Assembly: GCA_002751075.1 (NCBI GenBank)
Contig: NAOQ01000413.1
Span: 29,455-60,778 of the forward strand
Source of the DNA: Ichthyophonus hoferi
Lineage: Eukaryota; Opisthokonta; Ichthyosporea; Ichthyophonida; Ichthyophonidae
Length of the DNA stretch: 31,324 nt
Reading direction: 5' to 3'
Position 1 is the stretch's first letter. Each line of letters begins with the position of its first letter. The translations under genes were made by a program, and so were the position numbers. Positions 21,738 to 31,324 of the stretch are shown in pieces. Under the pieces are notes generated by a model, which ran no database searches, was not told the DNA's origin, and was given only the letters and a program-made list of their open reading frames with translations.

Positions 21738-24549
21738 GTAATATAATATGAACATTCCTTTCTCTTTATCTCGTTCATTTTATTGGTTCTCATTTTACAC
21801 ATATATCTAATCGCATACATATATATGTGCATATGCATATAATTCTATACTTGACCTGTAAGTTATAGTTATAACAGATTTTAAAGTGATTACAAACCTT
21901 AATGTGATTGATGTTTAACTGTGGAATACATGTGTGAAAGATTACCTTTTTTCCTAATTAAGTTATTGCATTTTAATAGTAATCCTCTATTAGCTACAAT
22001 AACTAGTATGTGTTTATTATTTTCTATTACTCCTATTATTGTTGTCATAAACGAGAATTTTCAACCAAAAAAAAAAACAAAAAACGAAACAAAAATGAGA
22101 GACACGGAGTTGCAAACATGTAATTATGATAGATTTCTAATATAACTTACCTATTATTAATGCATATAACTATATATGTATATACCCTTGGTTTTGACAG
22201 TATATGTATGTCCTCAAAGACTCCTTTATTGATGCGTTTACGTATAGTATAGTTATGTACATATTTCAATTTTTTCTACGTATATATACATGTGTCTTGG
22301 GTGCAACGGGATGTAGATGTGAATGTGTTTATGTGTAAGTACGTATATATATGTACTTATTTATTTGTATATTTTACTCCGTTCATAATAATCTTTCATG
22401 TTGAAAGCCAATCTATTTCTTATACCTACCTTTTCCTTTTACCTCCACAGGCTCCACGCGATACTATACATATATATATATATCTAGCAACTGGCGCATA
22501 TCATGCGTGTCAGATTATTAATATGTTCTCTAAAATCAAAATTTAACTAGATACTATACTATACAATACCAGTGCTGCTTTATCCTGTACACAGACTACA
22601 CTATCTTAATAGTAATATAATTCCAGGGAAATTCAAGAAAAATATTTTTTTATACTTGTGCTAAACAATAAGGAAGTACGTTTATTGGCCCTTATATATG
22701 CCATACCACACCACATGACATATAATTGGTTATTAAAAATTAAAATTGTTACTAGTGTGCCACTTGTGTATACTTCGTGTTGTGATTGAGTTATTTATTG
22801 TATTCGATTGCCGCCGTATAGGTATAAACCCGTATAAGGCACGTTAGAGCCTATGTTATTGGCTAATTAAAACTTAGTGTCTTTCGCCATTATACTATTA
22901 TAATTATGATAGCAATTAGTAGAGGCGATAAACCAATTATGGCACAGAGGTAATCTTAAATCGTGTTCATTCTGTTGTGTTTATTTTACTTCCCAGATAG
23001 ATTACACTACAATCACATGATCTAACATTACAGGTATCGTTGCTATAGTAATAACTAATAGAAACCCAGAATATATGACCAAATACAGGCCTGATAAATG
23101 ATTGGCACTAATGTGTTTTTTATAACTAGACTGATAGTTAGAAATTTGGTCCAATCACAAGGCAGTTTAACAAATATATATTTTATAATTTTGTCAAGTT
23201 GCAAATTATTATAAATCCTTCTAACAAAACAAAACGAATCACACTTTAACGGTTATGTTGGACTAGCTAAAGTAATATTTTACAACTCAAGTATTTTATC
23301 GGGTGTATGAATTATTTATTTCTCAATTTAGAGATGCAAAAAAAGGAATGGATATAAGAGGGAAATGACACATAAATACACTGAGCGACTATTATAATAA
23401 TAAGTATAAGAGGGTCATAATACAACCTGTAGGCACACACCGCTCCCACTACCTTCTATTTTACTCTTTCCAATATCTCCAACATCTACTCAATGAAAAC
23501 CTGATTCATGTATAGGTAGGTATGTTTGATCTGTCTGATCTATAGGCTAGAATGTATGGGCACATATTATAGTTGTCTGCTATGTTATAAATTTACAAGC
23601 ATAGTCTCTTCGTACACATTATATGACTATACCAACAAACCTGGATTATGCTTATGTTTATCTTGAAACATGCATACATACATATATACATACACGTATA
23701 CGTGTTTATTAGAATGATCTTGTTCTAGAATGTGATATTACCCATATTTTTAATAGGGAATTCTGATTTTTATCGCTATAGACAAATGTTTTGCGTCCAA
23801 TATAGAATTGATATTAAATTCACAGTCTAACTATCCAACAAATAAACAATTTAACACGTGGGGGTATTATTGACCAGCAAACGTACAATATAATTGTTAC
23901 ATTTCTTATTGGATTATTAAAATATTTTTTTCAAATTATAGTACATGAATAAATTATTTAACAAGTGGTGTATGATTGATATGTGGCATATCGTCTCATA
24001 TGTACTGTACTGTTATACCCCTTATACTAAATACGTATCACATATTACAAGCATACATGTTTGGTTTTTGAAGGAAGTATAGTAAATATTTAAAATATTT
24101 TTCCATTATAATTATATATATATATACATGCACACACATTATACACATATATATATACACATATATACATATATAACAACCTCCTTTTCCTGGTCCTTAC
24201 AGTCCAATTTTAAAACCAATTTTATTTCAGTTTTTTATTTATTTCCCTTAAAACTATACATAACATACAAACTTATTAAAACCTTACACCAACTTAATTT
24301 TCTTTCATACGTTAGTGCTATGAAAATCATATAAACGAAATATATTATTACTTAAATAAAACCAATTACTTCTTAAGAATAATAAGAATGAGTAATAAAA
24401 CACTATGTATGCTATTGCTATTGGAATTAACACAACACTAGCACATTTTTGTGTAACTAAACTGGGACTGGGGGTCTCTATGTATATATATATATATATA
24501 TATGTACGTAATACTCTCAGGGCTATAAAGAACATATTATTATTGACTC
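21738..24549. other. Convergent intergenic region, no gene seen
   Basis: About 2.8 kb lie between the stop codons of the plus-strand orphan gene and the minus-strand MTMR9-like gene. It must contain both 3'UTRs. No AATAAA occurs close downstream of the plus-strand stop; an AATATA variant lies just after it at about 21741. The short open frames here are low-complexity or driven by TA and ACAT repeats. I found no terminal inverted repeats, tRNA cloverleaf or transposase-like coding sequence. Confidence 0.6.
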
Positions 24550-27500
24550 TCACAGGGAACAAATACAAAGTGGACTATCGCACGTGCACTTACTTACGTC
24601 ACTTTTCACCGTTTGCTCCCCCTCTATTATGGGAGTGATTGGTACATTCTTTGCACCAATCATATCTACACTAGTGACATTCTCTAATACAGTTTTTTCC
24701 TCGGTATATTTGTATCTCCCACTCTTATCTCCTTCTTCTTCCTTCTTATTGGCTCTAACACTATTCTTACTAGCCCTTTTAATTTTGTGATTGGTCGGAT
24801 GGTAGACAGGGATAGGCGAATCAGAACTAACTTTGATTGATTCCAATCCCTTTGATTGGTGGTAAGGTAAGGTCGTTGCTAGGGTGCTCTGAAAGGAGTG
24901 ATTTTTGGTATAAAATTAGATCTAGGGAATAAGCAATAGAAAGTAGATGAGTTGGCAATTAATCAACTATCAAAATATAAATATATATATTCATACAAAT
25001 ATACGCATTGTTCTAAACATGCATATATATATACGTACAAACACCAATACACGTATTTTACTATATATACCTATATGTACGGATTCATACATACATACTA
25101 TTATATATACTATTATCCATACCATCATATATACTATCATACCTCATCTTTTTCTCTCGGGTGAAATCCTACTACCTTTTCCTTTCCAGCTACTTCTCTA
25201 AACCGATTTCCCTGCTTATTTTTTCTTTTACTCTTCTCATTCAACCAGTCATTACATTGCTCTATTATATCTTGTGGAGGGCATGGTATGATTGGTGGAC
25301 GTCTACCAATCAATGGAAGTATCCCATCAAGGTCGTTTTGCCTAGCAACTAGACCTCTCACCTCGTCGTCATGCTCCTATAGGTATTGGCAGATATGTAA
25401 ATAAATATAAGAAAGCCAATCATTAATGAGTATGCTAACAAAAGCAAAACAGCGTATGCCCAAATATGGGTATTTACATACACAAAAGCATTTACTTATA
25501 TGCAATATACGATTTTTGCATTATAAAGTAATGTATTGCCGTATATTGCAATGTAATGTATTGTTATACTCCACTATATTATACTATACATTACTGCAAT
25601 ATATTGACAAGCATAAGCACACTTGTTATTTTTTATATATACCTTCTCCATAGTAAGTAGTGCAAGAGCTTTTTGATTGGCTTTTTGTCGCAGTGTCTCA
25701 ACTTTCATTCGGAGCAGGTCACGTTTTTCTGTAACAAACTATTTACTACAAACCCTGAAATATACATTTACACTATCTATATAATATACAAGGAACACAC
25801 GGCGACTTATATTAGTAATCTATAATACTTATTATTGTATGGGCGTGCATATATAATATATCCTTGCACGTATGCATATGTATATATTTTAATGTATTTA
25901 ACTATCATGTTTGATTGGTGTCAGGCTATTAGCCATTAATATTCAATTGATTTATTGTATTTAAAACTGATGCCCTATTGGATTATTGTGTTTAAAGATC
26001 AGATTCCTTTGATGTAGTTTATTACGACTAAAGTTTACATTCCATTGGGTTATTGTGTTTAAAATATACATAGTGTGGACAATATATATCACTTGGAAAT
26101 GTGTATAGGAATACTATAATAACATGACTAGATAGGTAGGTTGCTATATTATATTCTATTATATTATGTTATACTTTATTATACTGTTTTATACTATATA
26201 CAGAGCAGAAAGACAAAGACAATACGTAAAAGCATATATGAAGAAGCATCAAAACCAAATGACAAACACGGTCTTGTAGTTAATAGTAAGGTAATAAGGT
26301 ATTAAGGTAGGTAGGGAGAATAAAATACATAGTTACCACTAACCTACAAGGCTTGCTATCTGACTGGTTTGCAATGACTGATACATCTCCAATGAGGACT
26401 TAGTATCATTGATCTGGGAGATAACATTAGCATAAATAATGATAAATCACATTGCCCAATCATTGATGATATGATTATTTTAATAATCGTTTACAATTGG
26501 TTAAAGATGGATAAGATATATATATATATGGGTTATGATAAGGTGGGTTACAAAGGGACAACACTGAGAGGTGTGTGTATACAGTGAATATGAAATGATA
26601 TGGTAGGGAGACCGAGGGGTAGTGGTGGAGCACAAGGAATGCTATATTACGATGTAAATAATGACTATTGTCACTATTTAATGTTAGTAGACAGTTCTCT
26701 GACTTTGAAAGAGGTGAGAGGTCTGAGCACTGATTATCGTATATGAGTGCCAATGGTAGATTAGGCATTACAATAACAACGTGATTATTATATGCATATA
26801 ATTAAATGCAAAGTTTTGTGTGTGTTACGAATGCTTTGGTACTTTTTCCAGATAGATAGTAGAGTAGGGGAAGAGAGTGCAAAGGAAATAAAAAGTTATT
26901 GATTTACATATTGAGAGAAAGGGCAGGAGGGAGAAGAATAAAAGGAGTGAAATGCAGAGTGTGAGGGGAAGAAAATAACATTGAAAACAAACTGACCTCT
27001 CCCTTCCCTATATTCTCTGCCTGTCCTAATAGATCACTAGGGATTTCAACCGTCCATCGACAATAAAACTCGCGCCAAAACCTGAATATCTTTTATGATT
27101 GGACAATTGTCAGCCAAGATAGTGCTTGATCCAAGATAAAAGGGAGTATACTCCAATAAGAACGCACCAAACAGCTAGGTGGAGGTATTGAAATCCAAAT
27201 ACCTTTTGTGATTGGATAGCTGTCAGACAAGTGTGTCAACGACCAATAAAAAGAGACAACCAATGAACCAATGTCATAAAATCACGTACACCAGTGCTCT
27301 CTTTCTCCCTTTCGCCTGTATTAACACTACCTGTGGGGCCCAGGATGGGCTGATACGCTTGTTCATTGGTCGATAGAGTGGATCTATATATCGATAAGAT
27401 GTCCCAGTCAACCAACTCCAGAGACAGACAGTACGCCTATTAATAGCGTGGAGGGTCCTCTCATAGTCACTGTCACATAAGAAGGTCCCTATATGCATGT

Positions 27501-30500
27501 AATAGGATAGGATGGGATAGAATAGTAGATAATAATAGGTAATATGGTGTTTATAATATACAATGGTATGTAGTTGTATAAATATTATAATAATCATACA
27601 TAATAGTATATAGTAGTATATGATAGCATATAGTAGTATAAGGTAGTATATAATAGTATATAGTAGTATATGGTAGTAAATAACAGCATATGATGGTTTG
27701 TAATAGAATGCCATAATACGTATACAATAACGTGTAGATGTAGGTAATGTATGTAAAGGTGGTTAGAACAATGTACTATAAACACCTATATATATATATA
27801 TATATAACAGTAAATCCATCTAATTGGATGTTGACCTTAGGGCCAATAGTTGACTATTTAAAAAAAAATCTTTTTAACATGATATTAATTATACAATATG
27901 CATTACACCATACTATAAATAATAATTACAAGATAAATTATATTATTCTTTTCTGACCAATAGGATCTAACTCTATATATATCATACTAAACATATACAT
28001 ACTATATATTGAATTACATTGGGTAACCAACCCGTAAATATCCATATTGCTACTAGAGCAATAACTTGTAATAAAAATTAACTATTGGACGAGATAACTT
28101 AAGAAGACCAATGAGGCGACTTACCAAAAGGACTTGCATGGGAATGATTGGCCAATACAATAAGGAGACTTTGGGAAAATTCAAAGGAACGAGGAAATTG
28201 ATGTTTTATTTGCATAACACAGTCTAGAAACAGGATAAAGGTAGGGGCCCTTTGGTCACTCTCCTTCCCTCTTGCACCGTCTGTAGACTATAGAGTGTAT
28301 ATGTTATGTTATATTAGGAGGAACAGTCTGGGGGGCTGGGTGTGTGTGTGTGTATGTATGTATATATGAAGTACGTATGTGTGTATATATGAATTTATGT
28401 ATGTATGTATATATATATGAAGTATGTATGTGTGTATATATGAATGTATGTATGTTTGTATGTGTGTGTGTATGTATGTATGTATGTATATACTGACTTA
28501 CATCCTTGTAGTGTCCAAATCTCTTACTAAATTTATGGCCAAAGCTCAGCCATTCCTTCTGTATCAACCACATAAATCTATAGATAGGGATATACAGTTA
28601 ATGAGTGATAGTCTCATGTCATAAATAGATATATTATACTATGGTATAGTATACCTTACGTAATAGATGAAAGTCCCAATATTGATAAACTAGATATATA
28701 TACAACAAAAGGGGCAAGATACGGTGAGCAAAGAGAGAGAGAGATCGAAAATAGAAGAAAAGGTATACAGTCAATTATTTACATGGTTTAATTAGATATA
28801 TTTACAAAAGAAAGAATAGTCATATATGAACAATAACATTTAATAATACCGGGATAATGATCAATTAGCATGTATAGTATGTATGTAATGCACGTATATA
28901 TGGATTCACTCTGTGTATAGAGATACAGAGCTACAGATAGAATCTATCACATACAAACGACCTCACGGGCATCATATTTATATATAATATTATTAGTGTC
29001 TCAATCACTCTGAAACGTGACAAAAATATATTATAGTCTAAACAAAGAATACTCTTTCTTTCATACTTTTATACAATTTAGTAGCAGCTATATATTGATT
29101 CAACCTTACCCCTTCATAGTACGATAGAACGGATCAAGTAGCAGCTGGGCCAAGGAGATCACAAGTGTAGTACAGTCCCAACCCCCTTGGCCGTGCACTA
29201 CACAGGACAAGCCCTGTATATAGGCAGGTAGGTAGGTAGGTAGGTAGGTAAGTAGGTAGATAGGAAGGTAGAGTATGCGATACTCGTTTATATATAAAAT
29301 TGTCTTTACCTAACTGTTATATTCTTTGTAACGGACCGCGTAGTGCTATAGTATAGAGCTGGGGTTTAGATAGTAATATAATAATAATAATATCACAAGG
29401 TTATCCTATAATTACACCAGTATATCCTACAACTACTGGCATATCATAAAATGATTGCTTGACTTATCCTGTCATACCAACCAACCAATTACCTACCTCT
29501 CCATCGACTTTCTCAGATAAATAGGCGGCCGACTTGACTGCAGTCTAAATATAAATATAAGGTAATAGCAATAGCCAATGCTCTATTAGTTTGAAAACCT
29601 CCTATGCATGTTTAACATGTGATTCGGTAAGCATCAATTAAAGCATTCGATTAATTAACTATGATATATATATATATATATATATGTGCGTGTATATGGG
29701 CATCTATGTATGGGGTAATGGATATATATTAGTGTGTATATTAGTGTATACATAAAAAGGTTTAATAGTATTTCTACAGATACCATGCATACTATATATA
29801 TAGCTATGATATTATGTTGCTTCTACATAAAACAGCCATTAGCTATTTCATTAAGCTTACTTACTATATGCAGAATGATTTATAGATAATTGGGTAGAGT
29901 AAAACATATAAGACAGAAAGCCAATAAAAAGGTTAAATCTATATTAAAAAGAGAGATACAGAGATTAAATAAAAGGGAATAGAAAAAGAATATTGGTTAA
30001 AAATTATTTAAAAAAAATTGAAACAAATTAAATCAAATGAAAAATATAGATGATTAAGGGTGAGGTATTAACTTGTATATGGCGCATCCAACCGGAACTG
30101 TCTAATTTTGACAACCATGATGACATACTGAGATCTGGATCACTGGTAACTGATTGGTAGATCTTAGATCAGTTTCAATCGAGAAAAATAAAATGGATTG
30201 TTCAAAAAGTTCTCCTAAATTATGGTTTTATATTGGAAAAACGTATTTATCAATCAGATGCGAAAGAAAGCAAGGGATGGGGATTGGTCTGATAAAGTGA
30301 AAGCAAAGCAATAAAAAAAAAGAGAAAAAAATCAAATAATATAGAAAGTAAAGAAATGGAAATATAACAAGACAAAGATACTAAAGTTATATTCGTCATT
30401 TAGTGCAATAATAAAATAACATAATTGTGATATTATAAGAAGTACATAATATTATAAAACATGTCATAATCATAAAAGATTAAAAACTTATTTGAAAAGA

Positions 30501-31052
30501 TTCATCTTACTGATACGCCAATAAAAAAGCAAACCGTACATGCAAGCACTATAAACGACTTGTGACTCTTACCCAATACATAAACTGCATTAAATTTAAC
30601 GTTAAACATGAAGTAGTACAACCAACCTATAATCACTTTTTTAACATTCATGAAAGATACTGGTGTATTAAAAAAACAAAAAACAAATTAAAGGCAACAT
30701 CATACATCTTGTTAATAGATATTTTAAAAATCTATTTCCATTGGACACAATAAAGATGCTAGTACGAATAGTGAATAGTTATTCTCCAATATTAAAAACC
30801 TTATAAATAACAGGCTCATATGTAACATTCGAAACACATCATGATGCAAACACAATGCTATTAAACAGTATAATGACATATATAGGTGACAGCATGTACG
30901 ATATAGCCCTTACACTCTCGCACTCTATCAAATGACTCTCTGTATGTTTTCAGGCCGTCGTTGTCTAGATACACCAGTTGGGCTCCGTTGTACTTCTCCT
31001 CTGACTCACTACGTCCTTGCCCTCGCTTGATAATACGTTCGGAGCGAACATC
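24550..31052 (-). CDS. MTMR9: MTMR9-like myotubularin pseudophosphatase (partial, 5' end outside window)
   Basis: MTMR9 is a catalytically dead myotubularin that binds and activates the active phosphoinositide 3-phosphatases MTMR6/7/8 through its coiled coil. Twelve exons give 525 residues. The PH-GRAM domain and start of the phosphatase fold lie beyond 31324. Visible in order are DVRSERII (human IIDTRS region), SSWLSKLDSSGWMRHIQ, the P-loop VVHGQGGWDCTT (about 29200-29160), SLAQLLLDPFYRTMKGF, KEWLSFGHKF, the SID-like FLDCVMQIKHQFPRSFEF, FGTFLCDSDYER, CLWSWL, and IDPLYRP to FRFWREFYCRW. A coiled coil follows (exons 26413-26344 and 25728-25643). The canonical loop HCSDGWDR is here HGQGGWDC, so both the nucleophilic Cys and the Arg are gone. 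Human MTMR9 likewise starts its loop with HG, and WPSVAPQ in human matches SPSWAPQ here. After the coiled coil comes a Lys-rich tail of about 190 residues not known from human MTMR9. Confidence 0.92.
24636..24662. other. Inverted TGATTGGT/ACCAATCA pair in the last MTMR9-like exon
   Basis: Perfect 8-bp arms at 24636-24643 and 24655-24662 are separated by 11 bp. On the sense strand the arms lie in codons for MIG and VPI of the C-terminal tail. A hairpin with an 11-nt loop is possible in RNA. Confidence 0.55.
25289..25312. other. 24-bp near-perfect palindrome inside an MTMR9-like coding exon
   Basis: TGATTGGT at 25289-25296 and ACCAATCA at 25305-25312 flank a centre with a palindromic GACGTC. 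Only one base pair of the 12 fails to pair. On the minus strand it encodes part of LIGRRPPII in the C-terminal tail. It is also one of the TGATTGG-type heptamers common in this window. Confidence 0.7.
27081..27231 (-). repeat. Diverged duplication of a 3' splice-site region
   Basis: Segments 27081-27118 and 27194-27231 match at 29 of 38 positions, 113 bp apart. The first covers the acceptor and first bases of the exon starting at 27089. The second lies upstream in the same intron and could act as a decoy acceptor or 17-nt exon. Confidence 0.6.
27601..27710. repeat. 10-bp tandem repeat, TAGTAGTATA-like
   Basis: Eleven consecutive 10-mers (TAATAGTATA, TAGTAGTATA, TGATAGCATA and variants) are in perfect 10-bp register within an intron of the MTMR9-like gene. 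The last units are more diverged. It resembles a decayed minisatellite. Confidence 0.85.
28341..28493. repeat. TG/TATG microsatellite with an internal 51-bp tandem duplication
   Basis: A (TG)n and (TATG)n stretch in the MTMR9-like intron contains two near-identical copies of a 51-bp segment at about 28361-28411 and 28412-28462. Each begins TATATATGAAGTA. The repeat ends next to the splice donor at 28501. Confidence 0.85.
29110..29213 (-). other. Degenerate PTP signature loop exon of the MTMR9-like protein
   Basis: This exon encodes GLSCVVHGQGGWDCTT and SLAQLLLDPFYRTMKG. In active myotubularins the motif is HCSDGWDRT, where Cys is the nucleophile and Arg binds phosphate. Here His-Gly replaces His-Cys and Cys replaces the Arg. 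The central Gly-Trp-Asp is kept, whereas human MTMR9 reads HGTEGTDST. The exon is therefore the direct evidence that the product cannot catalyse the usual phosphatase reaction. Confidence 0.9.
29223..29272. repeat. (TAGG)n microsatellite
   Basis: A run of AGGTAGGT units with a few substitutions lies immediately upstream, in transcript sense, of the exon that encodes the degenerate phosphatase loop. On the sense strand it reads as CCTA repeats and supplies the polypyrimidine-like tract before the acceptor. Confidence 0.85.
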
Positions 31053-31058
31053 CTATGT

Positions 31059-31250
31059 GTTGTGATATGGTGTGATATGATAGTTTAGGAGAGATTATGA
31101 TATGATAGGATAGGACAGGTTATGATATGATATAATATGACAGGATTGAATAAAATATGATATGATATGATATGATAGGATCGGCTAGGATAGGTTGTGA
31201 TGGGATAGATTGTGTTAAACTATAATATGGGATGATCTAATGGTATGCTA
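31059..31250. repeat. Degenerate 5-bp satellite TATGA/TAGGA
   Basis: Repeated TATGA, TAGGA and TGATA pentamers occupy the intron upstream of the exon starting at 31052. The units are diverged by point changes. Confidence 0.75.
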
Positions 31251-31251
31251 C

Positions 31252-31324
31252 ATTATATTATATTATATTATATTATATTATACTATATTATACTATATTA
31301 TACTATATTATATTATATTATATT
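31252..31324. repeat. (TATTA)n 5-bp satellite running off the window
   Basis: Near-perfect TATTA pentamers with occasional TACTA units reach the right edge, so the full length is unknown. The change from TATGA to TATTA units suggests a separate expansion. Confidence 0.85.

Larger units (their letters stand above)
24550..31052 (-). other. MTMR9: Exon-intron model of the MTMR9-like gene
   Basis: Coding exons in order of transcription: 31052-30916, 30142-30073, 29544-29497, 29213-29110, 28577-28502, 28287-28125, 27488-27331, 27089-26997, 26413-26344, 25728-25643, 25376-25143, 24888-24550. The first join is ambiguous. Donor 30916 with acceptor 30142 (giving RVRDDPDLSMSSW) and donor 30914 with acceptor 30134 (giving RVREYLSMSSW) both close in frame; the first fits the family spacing better. 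The acceptor at 27089 (AAAAG) is weak but gives IFRFW, matching the family. The last exon may instead end at the strong donor GAC/GTAAGT near 24597, about 15 codons before the TGA at 24552-24550. Introns are 214-773 bp and contain repeats but no nested gene that I can see. Confidence 0.82.
31053..31324 (-). other. Intron of the MTMR9-like gene, repeat-filled
   Basis: Upstream of the acceptor ACACATAG before 31052 there is only 5-bp satellite sequence. No earlier exon (PH-GRAM domain) is visible before the window ends. Confidence 0.75.

Noticed and set aside
22292-22546. Plus-strand open frame with a strong acceptor-like CCTCCACAG before GCTCCACG, possible extra exon of the orphan gene
   Set aside because: The frame is mostly TA-repeat and low-complexity translation. 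The orphan gene already has a well-supported stop at 21737, and the candidate exon hits a stop after about 12 codons.
24128-24334. Open frame in the convergent intergenic region
   Set aside because: It is built from an ACAT/TATA microsatellite followed by AT-rich sequence, with no family resemblance and no splice support.
21738-24549. Search for MITE-like or transposon ends in the convergent intergenic DNA
   Set aside because: I found no matching terminal inverted repeats with target-site duplications by eye. Only simple repeats and isolated CCAATCA heptamers are present.
27274-27785. Tyr/Ile-rich minus-strand frames between MTMR9-like exons
   Set aside because: Only 27331-27488 is a real exon. 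The rest is intronic 10-bp repeat read as protein.
28304-28573. His/Thr/Tyr-rich minus-strand frame extending past the MTMR9-like exon
   Set aside because: The exon ends at the GTAAGT donor after 28502. The extension is TATG microsatellite.

Overview
The window is nuclear DNA from an animal with a compact, AT-rich, microsatellite-rich genome. It holds three multi-exon genes with canonical GT-AG introns, mostly 100-960 bp long, and no prokaryotic signals. Two genes are identifiable as vigilin and an MTMR9-type myotubularin, which places the source in Metazoa or close to it. The divergence of the proteins and the gene density suggest an early-branching animal such as a sponge, but this is inference and the species cannot be named. 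I rebuilt all exon models by hand from reading frames, splice signals and family alignments recalled from memory. Every model closes in frame.

Left half (32-14744, minus strand): a complete 31-exon vigilin (HDLBP) gene. It is predicted to encode 1229 aa with the full series of 14 KH domains plus a degenerate N-terminal KH-like unit. Five of the 14 KH domains have lost the GxxG loop.

14745-15504: a 760-bp divergent intergenic region, the presumed shared promoter. It contains a striking four-unit array with an exact 31-bp phase, in which ATAAAG recurs four times and TTGG three times.

Middle (15505-21737, plus strand): a complete 13-exon gene for a 395-aa protein with a mitochondrial-type presequence. 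I cannot assign a family with confidence. A faint resemblance to the mitoribosomal proteins mL65/mL37 is noted. Its introns carry a 14-bp minisatellite and several simple repeats.

21738-24549: a convergent intergenic region of about 2.8 kb in which I see no gene.

Right part (24550-31052, minus strand, 5' end beyond the window): the C-terminal two thirds of an MTMR9-like pseudophosphatase. Its phosphatase loop has lost both the catalytic Cys and the Arg but keeps the GWD core. A family-typical coiled coil follows, then an unexpected C-terminal tail of about 190 residues. The last 270 bp of the window are intronic 5-bp satellites.

The three genes are not an obvious functional unit: an RNA-binding translation/mRNA factor, a probable mitochondrial protein and a phosphoinositide-phosphatase adaptor. 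The least explained signals are the 31-bp phased promoter array, the excess of TGATTGG/CCAATCA heptamers (including palindromic pairs inside MTMR9 coding exons), and the orphan mitochondrial-type gene. I saw no mobile element with coding capacity, no RNA gene and no viral fossil.
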